Part shown: piece after piece, positions 29,759-39,872 of the stretch
How positions within the stretch are numbered: the stretch's first letter is position 1
Layout: every line of letters starts with the position of its first letter
DNA from: Halieaceae bacterium
GTDB lineage: Bacteria; Pseudomonadota; Gammaproteobacteria; Pseudomonadales; Halieaceae
Assembly: GCA_018657645.1 (NCBI GenBank)
Contig: JABHWT010000095.1
Span: 1-49,794, forward strand
Length of the DNA stretch: 49,794 nt
Direction of reading: 5' to 3'
Translations under genes and position numbers: made by a program
The notes under the pieces: model-generated
Seen by the model: the letters and a program-made list of their open reading frames with translations, nothing else
What the model was told of the DNA's origin: nothing
The model's database searches: none

Positions 29759-29870
29759 ATTGTATCCTTCGCTCTCTGTGTTTTCCTTGATAGGCGGTCT
29801 GTGGGACAATGCTGTGACCCACACAAATAAGCCGTATTCCTCTGGATGTTACGAGCTGTAGAGGCGTTTT

Positions 29871-30311
29871 ATGGTCATTCCGTACTTAGACATGTCGCAT
29901 GCGGAAATAGTGGCATTTCTACAACCTCCACTGCTAGCCATCGTCGGAACCAACCGGGTGAACGGGGCGCCTCAATTATCGCCTGTATGGTATTTATATG
30001 AGGATGACAAAATATACGTATCAATGCACATGGAGAGCGCAAAGTACAAGAACCTGAGTCGTGATCCACGGATGACTGTGTGTATTGCAGGAGAAAATCT
30101 CGATGCCAGAGCCGTGACATTCAGCGGGCCTGTGGCGCTATTTCCTTCGGGCAGTCAGCCGTGGATAGATGATGTTGAGTGGAAAATAGTACGCCGCTAC
30201 TACGACAGTGATGAAGGCGCCAGACGATATCTGGAATCGGACAATGATGCCGCCGAGAGCGCTATCGCAGTGCTGTCACCGAATAAAATAATCGCACAAA
30301 ACTATAACTGA
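29871..30311 (+). CDS. Pyridoxamine 5'-phosphate oxidase-like (PPOX class) split-barrel flavin/F420-binding protein
   Basis: PPLLAIVGTNRVNGAPQLSPVWYLYEDDKIYVSMHMESAKYKNLSRDPRMTVCIAGE is PPOX-class N-terminal pattern. Confidence 0.88.
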   Translation: MVIPYLDMSHAEIVAFLQPPLLAIVGTNRVNGAPQLSPVWYLYEDDKIYVSMHMESAKYKNLSRDPRMTVCIAGENLDARAVTFSGPVALFPSGSQPWIDDVEWKIVRRYYDSDEGARRYLESDNDAAESAIAVLSPNKIIAQNYN

Positions 30312-30336
30312 GCGTCCAACGCTGGCACTGGCACAA

Positions 30337-31389
30337 TTAAAGTACCTTATATGCCTCTATCACCGGGGCAAATTCCTCCGGTGTTGAGCCGTGAATGACA
30401 ATTCCATCGGCGCCGTGGAGCAGTTGATTCTTCCAGGCCCTGGCACAGTCATCAACGCTGCCTATTGCAGCGGATAGCCACTCCCGGGGAATGAGCTCGC
30501 TGATTTCTTCAAGCTGGTTCAGGGTAGCGACACTGTCAATGCTGCCGGGCATGGCAGAAACTACAGGGCTGGCACGAAACTTCTCAAGAACTTTTGGGTC
30601 CCAGTCATTCAGCTCCACAAGCAATTCGACATAGTTTGGGGCTTGCATGTAGGTCGCCATCCGTGCCACAAATTTTCGTAGGTAATCCTCTCTACTGGGA
30701 TTGACAGCTGTAACAATTACAGACCATATTTTCACCGCCTCGGAGTCCCGTCCAGCAGCTTCACAGCCCTTGTCCACCATGGTCTTTACACGCTGTAAGC
30801 CCCTGTCACTTATAAAGGGATGCAGGTGCACGCCGTCAAAATGTTCGCCTGCCAGCCGCATACTCCTGCTACCAAAGCCAACAAAATGAATGGGAATATC
30901 CGCATCGAGCCAATCCCCCATACTTAAGTAAGGAAGCTCACCCATAGCACCGTCATAGCCCATGACCTTTTCGCCATGCCACAATTTTCGCAGGAGATCG
31001 ATACCTTCGATCATCTGCTGATTGCTAACATCCTTCAGACCCATCATCTGATTTCGAATGGAGATTCCGCGCCCCAACCCCAACTCGAAGCGACCACCGG
31101 ACAGATGGTGCAGAGAGCTGGCCATAGCCGCCAGCACCATGGGATGGCGAGTATGCAGATTTGTCGCGGCTGTAGCCACATGGATTGACGAAGTAGTAGC
31201 CAAAGCGGCGGCACATATAACGCCGGCCTCTTTTACATCGTAGCGCTCCGACAGCCAGACTTTGGCCAACCCCAGCGCTTCAGCTTGTTGTGCCTCGCTG
31301 ATAGCGTCGGCCGGGCTAGTGGTATGACCGGGCAACAGGTAGCAACTAAGCTCAGTAAATGTGGGACTTTTGTTCAAAATGTATCTCAC
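30337..31389 (-). CDS. LLM class flavin/F420-dependent oxidoreductase
   Basis: SEAQQAEALGLAKVWLSERYDVKEAGVICAAALATTSSIHVATAATNLHTRHPMVLAAMASSLHHLSGGRFELGLGRG. GTGA overlap with the upstream serine hydrolase. Confidence 0.93.
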   Translation of the reverse strand: MRYILNKSPTFTELSCYLLPGHTTSPADAISEAQQAEALGLAKVWLSERYDVKEAGVICAAALATTSSIHVATAATNLHTRHPMVLAAMASSLHHLSGGRFELGLGRGISIRNQMMGLKDVSNQQMIEGIDLLRKLWHGEKVMGYDGAMGELPYLSMGDWLDADIPIHFVGFGSRSMRLAGEHFDGVHLHPFISDRGLQRVKTMVDKGCEAAGRDSEAVKIWSVIVTAVNPSREDYLRKFVARMATYMQAPNYVELLVELNDWDPKVLEKFRASPVVSAMPGSIDSVATLNQLEEISELIPREWLSAAIGSVDDCARAWKNQLLHGADGIVIHGSTPEEFAPVIEAYKVL

Positions 31390-32690
31390 TCATAGTGTTG
31401 AGCAATCCTTTGCGCAGCAAACAGTTTGGATTGAAACTGCGGATTGCGCGAAGCGCTAGCCACTGCCTGGCTGGAAAAATAGGCTACGACCACGTTGGCG
31501 CTGCGGTTGATGTAAATGACCTGACCGTGGACTCCAACGGCAGCGTATTCCCCCTTCGATTGGTTAATAATCCACCACATGTTTTTATAGGCAGTCCAGG
31601 AGTTGTCCTGATACTTTGTATTATTTTTCATTTTCTGCTTATCTTTTTCCGAAACGGCCAGGGATTGATCTACCCAGCGAGCAGGAATAACCTGCTTGTC
31701 ATCTACTCGCCCCCGATTTAGGATCATCTGTCCAAATAAAGCCGCATCGCGAAGCGTTGTACTCATACCGCCTGTGGCAACAGGCATAAAGGCACGATCG
31801 ACAGCGATTAAAGCATCGTGCTCCGGACCGAGTTTTGACCAGATTTTCTCCTGGATAAAATCGTGAAGAGGCATGCCAGCCACCCGCGCCACCAGCCAAC
31901 CAATCACGTCGGCATTGGTAGAATTGTAGTCAAATTCGTCTCCAGGTTGGAGGGTTGCATCTTCGCGGATAAACTTTGCGAGGAAATCGTAGACCCCATA
32001 TATGTCGGTGCTTTCCGGCTGGGCGTCTCGACCACCCGGGATGTAAGCCAGGTTTAAAGCGGGTCCGTAGTACTTTAGAAAGTCGGAGTTAATATCCGTA
32101 TAGTTTTCTTTAAAGTCTATGGCACTGCTGTGATTGAGTACATTCTGAATCGTGGTGCGCTCAAACCCACTCCCTTTAAGCTCGGGAATATAATCGGCGG
32201 GCGAGTCTGACAATTTGATCATATCGTCCTCTACCAGAATACCGATAGCGGTGCTAACAAGAGACTTGGTAGCCGAGAACCAGATATGATGATCGTGTCG
32301 ATTCATATCGCCGTAATAGCGCTCAAACAGTAGCTTATTGTCCCGTAGTACGACAATACCATCAGTGTCAGTGCTGGCCAGAATCTGCTCAATCGTGCTG
32401 ATGTTTCCAAATCCGTCGGTCAATTCCAATTGACCCAACTTGGGATCCTCTTTCTGAACCAGTTCGGTAATATTTCCCTCTCTGGGTATAGTCAGTATGT
32501 TTAGCGGGGCACCTATATTGTGAAACGCCCATTTGCTATAGGGGTAGCTGCGATAATTTTTGAAAGTAACCAGATTCTCTCTATCGGGCGGTGCTCCCCC
32601 CATAATAAGATTCCGGCTCGGCTCCGAGGCCGTTGTGTATGCAGTCAATCCCAGCAGTATAAAGCTGACAGTCACAAGCGTGTTTTTCAT
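31386..32690 (-). CDS. Serine hydrolase, beta-lactamase (class C)-related, exported
   Basis: Signal peptide-like N-terminus; WFSATKSLVSTAIGILVEDDMI (SxxK); FDYNSTNADVIGWLVARVAG (YxN); VGVHGQVIYINRSANVV. Confidence 0.9.
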   Translation of the reverse strand: MKNTLVTVSFILLGLTAYTTASEPSRNLIMGGAPPDRENLVTFKNYRSYPYSKWAFHNIGAPLNILTIPREGNITELVQKEDPKLGQLELTDGFGNISTIEQILASTDTDGIVVLRDNKLLFERYYGDMNRHDHHIWFSATKSLVSTAIGILVEDDMIKLSDSPADYIPELKGSGFERTTIQNVLNHSSAIDFKENYTDINSDFLKYYGPALNLAYIPGGRDAQPESTDIYGVYDFLAKFIREDATLQPGDEFDYNSTNADVIGWLVARVAGMPLHDFIQEKIWSKLGPEHDALIAVDRAFMPVATGGMSTTLRDAALFGQMILNRGRVDDKQVIPARWVDQSLAVSEKDKQKMKNNTKYQDNSWTAYKNMWWIINQSKGEYAAVGVHGQVIYINRSANVVVAYFSSQAVASASRNPQFQSKLFAAQRIAQHYE

Positions 32691-32804
32691 GCTATAACCT
32701 CAATTATCGCGGATTATCTGAAGCACCTCGGCTCACTGCCATGGTGTACTAACTCGAGCCTCTACACATTCCCCAACTTACACATGCACCTCGACACACT
32801 CTTT

Positions 32805-33380
32805 TCAGGCTGGCTCGAGATTCAGTTCCAGGTGCTTTGATTTGCCCGCAAAAAGTTGCCTGACCATGGGCTCAAAAAAATCCAGCAGTTTGGTATCGTA
32901 GTCGGGATCAAAGGCATTTTGATCATAGTTATGGCAGAAATAGACACAATCTTCGTACCAGGGATGATCAATGAAGCGGTCCCGCGCATGGCGATCACCA
33001 CCGAGGTGGTGGTTGTAGTAATAGCCCTGAAATATGCAGTGATTTGCTACGATCCAGTGGATTCGCTCGGAAACGTAGGGCTTTAAAATAGCCGCGGCCA
33101 GTTCACCATGATTATAAGGCGATACCGAGTCGCCAATATCATGTAACAAGGCCGCCACCACCATTTCTACACCGGCATCGTCATTGTAAGCTCTGGTTGC
33201 CGACTGAAGGCTGTGCTGGTAGCGATTAATACGGTAACCACCCCAGCCCACATCCAGTAATCTCAGATGGTCAAGTACCCTATCAACCAGATCCGCATTG
33301 ACCTTCTCCTCCAAGGCCATGATCTGCGCAAATTCTTCCTCGGTACCATCTTCCATCCGGATCCAATTAACATATTCCAT
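32805..33380 (-). CDS. HD-domain protein, possible PhnZ/MIOX-like diiron oxygenase
   Basis: YQHSLQSATRA...VVAALLHDIGDSVSPYNHGELAAAIL...IVANHCIFQGYYYNHH...CHNYDQNAFDPDYDT: H...HD...H...H...D ligand order. ATG at 33380 preceded by GGAGGTGAG. Confidence 0.75.
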   Translation of the reverse strand: MEYVNWIRMEDGTEEEFAQIMALEEKVNADLVDRVLDHLRLLDVGWGGYRINRYQHSLQSATRAYNDDAGVEMVVAALLHDIGDSVSPYNHGELAAAILKPYVSERIHWIVANHCIFQGYYYNHHLGGDRHARDRFIDHPWYEDCVYFCHNYDQNAFDPDYDTKLLDFFEPMVRQLFAGKSKHLELNLEPA

Positions 33381-33454
33381 ACAACTCACCTCCATGCAGC
33401 GAAAGTCATTGTGATTGGCAAGTCTTTACCCGCTGCCTTCGCCCCTCGGGGTCT

Positions 33455-34348
33455 TCAATCAACAATCCGATTCATCCACTCAATAATATCTGTTGTTACC
33501 TGGTCTCGGTTTATTTCGTTGAGCATCTCGTGTCGACCGCCCTCATAATATGCTGTTTCAATATTCTGAACACCGCCCTCTCGCCACCGCTGTTCGAGAA
33601 GATGCAGTAGGGCCAGGGCGCCATTAATAGGGTCCGCATCGCCGGCGACCAGTAACACGGGAAGATCACTCCTGATGCCCGATATTTTGGTGGCATCACC
33701 GTGATAGGGGCCGGAGGCAAACATCGTCGCGGCCGACTCCGCTTGTAGATCGAAGCCACACAGGGGGCTCTCTATATACTTATCGACTTCCGCCTCATCA
33801 CGCGATAGCCAGTCAAACGGCGTTCGAGCAGGCTCAAAGGCGGCATTAAAAGCAGACAGGTCAACGTCGCCACCGCCAGTTTCCTGAACGCTTTCCGCCA
33901 TGACTTGGGCCATTACATCCATGCTGGATGAACCCGACAGCACGACGGCATCAATATCTCGGGAGTGGTCCAGGCACAGGCGCTGTGCTGCAAATGAGCC
34001 CATGGAGTGGCCAAACAATATGACTTTCAGTCCCGGGTGATTAGTTGCTACGTCTCTTAATACGCTGTGAAGATCCTGGCACAACCCCGCCCAACCCGCC
34101 GCGCCAAAACTACTCAATCCCACATTATCTATGGACTTGCCGTGCCCTCGGTGGTCTATGGCATAGGTTTGATAGCCGGCTAGGCACAGTGCCTGCGCAA
34201 AACGATCATACCGGAGACCGTATTCTGCCAGGCCATGGGCAATTAACACCACAGCTTTTGGAGCCACCGTCGGCGACCAACGATAGGCATGAATGGTCAA
34301 ACCATCGGCCTCTGAGGAAAAAGTGAATTCCTGTGGGGTTGTGGTCAT
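33455..34348 (-). CDS. Alpha/beta hydrolase (monoacylglycerol lipase/serine aminopeptidase S33-like)
   Basis: VVLIAHGLAEYGLRYDRFAQALCLAGYQTYAIDHRGHGKS; VILFGHSMGSFAAQRL (GxSxG). Confidence 0.93.
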   Translation of the reverse strand: MTTTPQEFTFSSEADGLTIHAYRWSPTVAPKAVVLIAHGLAEYGLRYDRFAQALCLAGYQTYAIDHRGHGKSIDNVGLSSFGAAGWAGLCQDLHSVLRDVATNHPGLKVILFGHSMGSFAAQRLCLDHSRDIDAVVLSGSSSMDVMAQVMAESVQETGGGDVDLSAFNAAFEPARTPFDWLSRDEAEVDKYIESPLCGFDLQAESAATMFASGPYHGDATKISGIRSDLPVLLVAGDADPINGALALLHLLEQRWREGGVQNIETAYYEGGRHEMLNEINRDQVTTDIIEWMNRIVD

Positions 34349-34577
34349 GGGCAATTCCTCTGGTTCTAGTTAAATGTATGTCACTCTATTTGAATAATCA
34401 GGTTTCATTCTATTATAGATGTTGAGGAAAAAGACAATTCGGTAATTCATCGAACGGTCACTGGGGTTACCGGCTCTCTCCCTAAGGTGGAAATTGCAGA
34501 TATTCGGTATTGCATGGGCTGATAATACGTTCCGATCCACGATGCCCACCCGGTCCTATTATCTCCCAAAATTTTTC

Positions 34578-35723
34578 TTATACGATCTCTTCCACAAGTT
34601 GCTTCAGCATGGGCATCTCTATACCGAACCTTCTTTCGCTCCCATTTACTTGCCCCACCAAATAGGTGAATGCCAGTCCCAGCGAGTTAGCAAGGAGCCA
34701 AAAACACATGTTGACGTTATCGTCGGGCAAAAGCTCCACCAGAGTGCATTCCTTCGGCGCAAAAATGGCATTAGACAGGCCAGCTCCATGAGGGCCGATA
34801 ATCACTTTAGCCTGTGAGAATAGACGGATTTGCTCGGCCAGGGGTTTGCCAGTCAAGTGTAGAATTTCAAACCCTCTGGAAATCAGATAGTCCTGAATTT
34901 CTGACTCATTGCTAATTTGTCGCTCCCTGGCATCCTTGCGGGAAACATAGAGTAGTCTTTCAGGTCTAGGACCAGTTATACCCAGTTTGGTAAAGAATTG
35001 ATGACGAATGGCCTGTAGTTGTCGAGGCGAAAAATTTCCGAGAGAGGGGGAATATAGCAGTGTGAATTGGCTATCCTGCTCATCGAAATACACAATTTTG
35101 TCTTCGGGGATGTCCAATATTTCCAGTGTGGCTTTTTGAAACAGATTAGGCTGTGAAGGCATTATTATTTTGCAATTGTTGAAAAATGGGGCATTTATAT
35201 ATTCCAATATCATCGGTAGGCACTCTATCAACCAATGATGATAATTGTGATGCCACGCGTAGAGAGGCAAGTAACAAGCCGTGTTTACAACATTTCGCGC
35301 CAAATCGTTTTTATAGAGCGCAAAAGGGATTTCCTGCAATTGACCATCAATGTTGAGTTTGAGATTGTTTTCTAAAAAACTCCCGGACTTCTGCAGTAAT
35401 TGCTTATTGAAATAGGAATCTGAGAACAGGTAGTTGTCATAACTAACAATCGCCCAGGAAGAGTCGATTAAGCGGGCCCGGGGCAAGGCAACCAGATCGC
35501 GAGCCTGAAAGGTGTAATTGCAATTGAATTGATCGACTGACTTTCCAAGGAAGAACTGATGACCATCCCGATGTACAGAATAAGATAACGGCAATTGGCA
35601 GGTCATTGTGTGTTTTGGCTCGAGTGTCTGCGACTGGTTGCTCAACACTGCGGGATCAATGGCGTCCACCCGCTGACAACATACTTTTTTTGTTGCTATT
35701 TGATGAAGTGATATAGATGACAT
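34578..35723 (-). CDS. Glycosyltransferase family 61 (DUF563)-like protein
   Basis: HNYHHWLIECLPMILEYI; RLLYVSRKDARERQISNESEIQDYLISRGFEIL; IIGPHGAGLSNAIFAPKECTLVELLP. Confidence 0.9.
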   Translation of the reverse strand: MSSISLHQIATKKVCCQRVDAIDPAVLSNQSQTLEPKHTMTCQLPLSYSVHRDGHQFFLGKSVDQFNCNYTFQARDLVALPRARLIDSSWAIVSYDNYLFSDSYFNKQLLQKSGSFLENNLKLNIDGQLQEIPFALYKNDLARNVVNTACYLPLYAWHHNYHHWLIECLPMILEYINAPFFNNCKIIMPSQPNLFQKATLEILDIPEDKIVYFDEQDSQFTLLYSPSLGNFSPRQLQAIRHQFFTKLGITGPRPERLLYVSRKDARERQISNESEIQDYLISRGFEILHLTGKPLAEQIRLFSQAKVIIGPHGAGLSNAIFAPKECTLVELLPDDNVNMCFWLLANSLGLAFTYLVGQVNGSERRFGIEMPMLKQLVEEIV

Positions 35724-35739
35724 TCTTTATACTATCGCC

Positions 35740-36171
35740 CTAAACCTTCATTGCATCTGCAATGATTACATGGTGATCAGTAATGACAGGCGGCAGACTA
35801 TCTATCGGCCACCATCGAGCGCCCGCCGCATCATCACCCGCCTGGGCTTCGGGTAGGTCTGCATATACATACGTGAAAGCAATGGTAAGCAAACGCATGC
35901 GAGGGTCACGGTCTACTCCACCATAAGCTCCAACCTGTGCCACCTCGTCGGGACTCACTGATAGCCCGGTCTCTTCTTCAAATTCACGACAGGCACCCAC
36001 CTCCAGTTCTTCGTCCATTTCCAGAAATCCTCCTGGAAGTGCCCACTCCCCTTTCCATGGCTCGCGGCCACGCTGTATCAGCAAGACATGCTTGATACCA
36101 CGCCGGTCGTACCCAAGCGCAACCATGTCAGTCGTGACTCCGGGACGGGGATATTCGTAGGTAAAGCTCAC
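35740..36171 (-). CDS. NUDIX hydrolase
   Basis: Nudix box GGFLEMDEELEVGACREFEEETGLS. Confidence 0.95.
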   Translation of the reverse strand: MSFTYEYPRPGVTTDMVALGYDRRGIKHVLLIQRGREPWKGEWALPGGFLEMDEELEVGACREFEEETGLSVSPDEVAQVGAYGGVDRDPRMRLLTIAFTYVYADLPEAQAGDDAAGARWWPIDSLPPVITDHHVIIADAMKV

Positions 36172-36174
36172 TTA

Positions 36175-36191
36175 GGGCGCCTCTGAATAAT
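36175..36191 (+). repeat. Copy 1 of dispersed repeat GGGC[A/G]CCTCTGAA[C/T]AAT
   Basis: GGGCGCCTCTGAATAAT; matches 39885..39901 at 15/17 positions, same orientation. Confidence 0.6.
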
Positions 36192-36237
36192 CCAAAGTTG
36201 TCTTTACGTAGGCTAAAGGGCGCAGGGAAGGTGGCGC

Positions 36238-36717
36238 TTACGGGGCGAGGCCAAGACGAAAAATGCCCGCCGATTTAATAGCTTCCTCAACGGGGGGAAA
36301 ACTGCTGATGATTTCCGGATAATCGGCCTGATACTTCCCCTGATAGGCTTCCAAAATCGGCACCAGATTGCGCCTCACCCGACTGGCTTTTAGTGAATAG
36401 GTCTTGTCCCCCATTCTCATTCTTACGGGCCCGCCCTGATCCAGCATCGTCACCCATCCACTGGTTCCATCTCCAACAACGTACAGAGCACCATCGTGCT
36501 GCACTACCCAGATAGTGACCACTCGCGGCAAAATGCCAGTGTTAATCTCCAGTTTAATTTCGTGTATCGACTGCGTATCACCCCAGGCATCAGGCGCATC
36601 GGCGGCAGTACCACCAATAAAGAACCCGGGTACCGGGCCAATAGGTGCAGCAATAACGAAGACTACTAAAGCCAAAAACAGAATCGGTACTCCAAATTTC
36701 AATAATTTTGCAGCCAT
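36238..36717 (-). CDS. Membrane-anchored hypothetical protein, possibly with a split-barrel-like soluble domain
   Basis: N-terminal TM LLKFGVPILFLALVVFVIAAPIG; then IWVVQHDGALYVVGDGTSGWVTMLDQGGPVRMRMGDKTYSL, resembling deazaflavin/PPOX-like barrels (weak). Confidence 0.6.
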   Translation of the reverse strand: MAAKLLKFGVPILFLALVVFVIAAPIGPVPGFFIGGTAADAPDAWGDTQSIHEIKLEINTGILPRVVTIWVVQHDGALYVVGDGTSGWVTMLDQGGPVRMRMGDKTYSLKASRVRRNLVPILEAYQGKYQADYPEIISSFPPVEEAIKSAGIFRLGLAP

Positions 36718-37070
36718 CTCTTAACCTACCCTCTATTGTCGCAAACACTGCTAATTGCTTTCCGAGAAAGTACCCTCCTTCCCCTCGAGCTCTTTCGACT
36801 GATGCCAGTCCAACTTTCTTTTCAAGTGCCAGTGGCAATATAGTCAATCATTGGGGTAGCTTCAAGAAGATCCATGCAATTCGCCCGGATTCCTCGATTG
36901 CAGCACGACCCGCGCTATATCAGACCCACTCTGGTGCTTACCCTCCTCTTTACTGAGTAATTCTCATAAGATGGTCACAGATCTGTTGGCAAGGCGGATT
37001 TTGGCTTATCATGGTAGCTGGATGTATTAAGATAGAGCTAACTCAATTTTATCAGGGGACAACGATTCTC

Positions 37071-38471
37071 ATGACAGACCAATCTCCTAGAAACAACACC
37101 GACACAATCGACACCCAGACCCTGCAACGGCAGGACAACCACTTTGTCCACCCCTGGGAAAGTATGTACAAGCTTGGCGCCAACGAGCGAACTATTATCA
37201 CCCGAGCCGAAGGGATTTACGTTTACGACAGCGATGGCAACAAGCTGATCGATGCTCCGGCCGGAATGTGGTGCGTGAATGTAGGTTATGGCCGACGCGA
37301 GATCGCTGATGCGATGGCGCGTCAGGCAGTAGAGATGCCGTATTTCTCTCCCTTTTCAATGGGCGCGCAACCCTCGAGTGTGCTTGCAGAGCGGCTCGCG
37401 GCTTTAGCGCCAGGAGACCTCAATCATGTATTCTTCACCACTGGCGGGTCCACTGCAGTGGACTCAGCGCTGCGTTTTTTAGGGTTTTACAACAATTTCC
37501 TGGAGCGCCCGGAGAAGAAGCATATCATTTCTCGGGGGGACGCCTATCACGGCAGCACCTATTTATCGGCCTCCGTCTCGGGCAAGGCACGCGATAAGGA
37601 GTTTATGGATATGGAGCGGGATTTCATTCACCTTATCTCCTCCCCAAACCCCTCCCGCCGGCCAGATGGCATGACAGTCGAGCAATTTGGCGAGGCCGCC
37701 GTTAAAGAGCTGGAGGACAAAATTCTCGAACTGGGTGCGGATCGAGTGGCGGGTTTCATTGCCGAACCAATTCTCGCCTCGGGGGGCGTGGTAGTTCCGC
37801 CGCCCGGTTACCACAAGGCCTGTCTCGAGGTGTGCCGTAAACACGATGTGCTTTATATCTCGGACGAGGTGGTCACGGGTTTTGGGCGCCTGGGTCACGT
37901 TTTCTCCTCCGAACCCGTATTTGACATCGTGCCGGACATGATCACCTGTGCCAAGGGGCTGACATCCGGCTACGCTCCCCTGGGTGCTCTTCTGATTTCC
38001 GATCGTCTGCTGGAGCAGGTAAAAGGGGAGGAAGATGAGGCGTCATTTTCCAGTGGGTTCACCTATTCAGGGCATCCTGTGTCATGTGCTGCTGCACTGG
38101 CAAACCTGGAGATCATGGAGCGCGAAAATGTACTCGAGCATGCTCGCGATGTAGCGCCCTATTTTATGGATCAACTCAAAACCCTGACCGACCTACCACT
38201 AGTTATGGAGGTACGCGGGGTTGGGCTCATGGCCAGCGTTGTATGCGGCATACCTGGCAAAGAGTCGCTGGAGCTGGACTACGAAATCGGTAATCGAATC
38301 GACAAACACTGCCAACGGCTGGGTTTGTTGGTGCGCCCAATCTACCATATGTGTGTCATGTCTCCGCCACTTATCATTACCCGCCCCCAAATCGATCAAA
38401 TGGTGGGCATCTTACGTCAGGGGATTGGGCTGGCGACAGATGATTTAAAGGCAGAGGGTCTATGGGGGTAA
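37071..38471 (+). CDS. Class III (omega) aminotransferase
   Basis: IYVYDSDGNKLIDAPAGMWCVNVGYGRREIADAMARQAVEMPYF; FFTTGGSTAVDSALRFLGFY; LYISDEVVTGFGRLGHVFSSEPVFDIVPDMITCAKGLTSGYAPLGALL. Confidence 0.95.
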   Translation: MTDQSPRNNTDTIDTQTLQRQDNHFVHPWESMYKLGANERTIITRAEGIYVYDSDGNKLIDAPAGMWCVNVGYGRREIADAMARQAVEMPYFSPFSMGAQPSSVLAERLAALAPGDLNHVFFTTGGSTAVDSALRFLGFYNNFLERPEKKHIISRGDAYHGSTYLSASVSGKARDKEFMDMERDFIHLISSPNPSRRPDGMTVEQFGEAAVKELEDKILELGADRVAGFIAEPILASGGVVVPPPGYHKACLEVCRKHDVLYISDEVVTGFGRLGHVFSSEPVFDIVPDMITCAKGLTSGYAPLGALLISDRLLEQVKGEEDEASFSSGFTYSGHPVSCAAALANLEIMERENVLEHARDVAPYFMDQLKTLTDLPLVMEVRGVGLMASVVCGIPGKESLELDYEIGNRIDKHCQRLGLLVRPIYHMCVMSPPLIITRPQIDQMVGILRQGIGLATDDLKAEGLWG

Positions 38472-38551
38472 TACGCCGGTCTGGGCAGGGACGATATAAA
38501 TAAACCGACTCAAGCGGGTATACTCTTTCGCAAACCAAGCAGGACTCAAGA

Positions 38552-39850
38552 ATGAAACACGGCCTTCGTAAGCAATGTCGAATCCGAGGAACGGTAGCAC
38601 CAGGTTTTGAGTCAGTCAGGGAACTGTACCAGCGTAACATGAATACACTGGCCGAGGAGAACACCCAACTGTGTGTTTACTACAGAGGTGAAAAAGTGGT
38701 TGATCTGTGGTCTTCTTCACGAGACGACGATAGATTTTTGCCAGATACTCTGGTCAATGTTTTTAGTAGTGGTAAAAGCCTCGAGGCTATCGCGGTAGCA
38801 TCCCTGGTGGGAAAGGGGCTACTTGACTACGACGCGAAAATAACTGACTACTGGCCCGAATTTGGCGCGAATGGCAAGGACGAGGTAACCATAGCAGAAT
38901 TAATGCGCCACGAGGCAGGGCTTGCCAACTTTAACACCTCTCTGGAACTGGAGGACCTTCTCACTGAAAACATCAAACAGAATAAAATTGGCCGCACGAT
39001 TGAAGACCACTCCCAACAGTTCCCCAGGGGAAGTAGAAGCAAAAGAGAATATCACGCCCTAACCCGTGGTTGGATTGTAAACGAGGTATTTCGCCGGGTG
39101 GATCCAGCAGGTCGCACCGTGGGCGAATTTCTCCGCGAGGATATAAGCAAGCCACTAGGAGCGGATGTCATTATCGGCGTCAAGGATGATGAACTGGGTC
39201 GAATGTCAAAGATCGAGCCGCTCGGATTCGGCTTTCAGCTTCTCGAGAGCCTGAGGCCGAAATTTCTTGGCAGAAGGGTCGTTCACAACATCTTCCAGAT
39301 TATCGGACGGTTTATTCGATTGATTCCCGCTTTTCGCCATGGAACCTCGAAAGGTGCCCCCGCCCCCTTTAAAGGCATGAATAGTATTGGTTTTTTTAAC
39401 GAGCCAGGCGTTGCTCTGGGAGAAACTCCCTCCGCAAACGCAACGTGCTCTGCAAGAGGGCTGGCAAAAACGGCAGCCATGTTAGCCGCAAAGGGAAAGT
39501 TTGACGGAGTAGAGTATTTGAGCCGGCAAGCCTGGCAGGCGATGCACGACAAACCTGTCAAAGTCGAGATGGGCGGTTTGTTTAGTACCCGTTTTACGCA
39601 GGGAGGCGTAGACCATTTCACCGAGTGCGAACCCGGCAGCACCCGGCTTGAACGCGCATTCAATGTTGGTAGAGAGGGCTTTTACGGCTGGATGGGGCTG
39701 GGCGGATCCATTTTTCAATGGCACCCGCAATTAAACATCGGCTTCGCTTTTGTCCCCACTTCGCTACACGTATTGGACTTACTCAACGAGAGAGGAAAGG
39801 CTTATCAATCCGAGGTTTTGAATTGCATAAATAAACTGAATTTGCCCTAG
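38552..39850 (+). CDS. Serine hydrolase, beta-lactamase/esterase (class C, EstB-like)
   Basis: LVNVFSSGKSLEAIAVASLVGKGLLDYDAKITDYWPEFGANGKDEVTIAELMRHEAGL; YHALTRGWIVNEVFRRVD. Confidence 0.9.
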   Translation: MKHGLRKQCRIRGTVAPGFESVRELYQRNMNTLAEENTQLCVYYRGEKVVDLWSSSRDDDRFLPDTLVNVFSSGKSLEAIAVASLVGKGLLDYDAKITDYWPEFGANGKDEVTIAELMRHEAGLANFNTSLELEDLLTENIKQNKIGRTIEDHSQQFPRGSRSKREYHALTRGWIVNEVFRRVDPAGRTVGEFLREDISKPLGADVIIGVKDDELGRMSKIEPLGFGFQLLESLRPKFLGRRVVHNIFQIIGRFIRLIPAFRHGTSKGAPAPFKGMNSIGFFNEPGVALGETPSANATCSARGLAKTAAMLAAKGKFDGVEYLSRQAWQAMHDKPVKVEMGGLFSTRFTQGGVDHFTECEPGSTRLERAFNVGREGFYGWMGLGGSIFQWHPQLNIGFAFVPTSLHVLDLLNERGKAYQSEVLNCINKLNLP

Positions 39851-39872
39851 CAGTTCAGCCAATCGGACGGCC

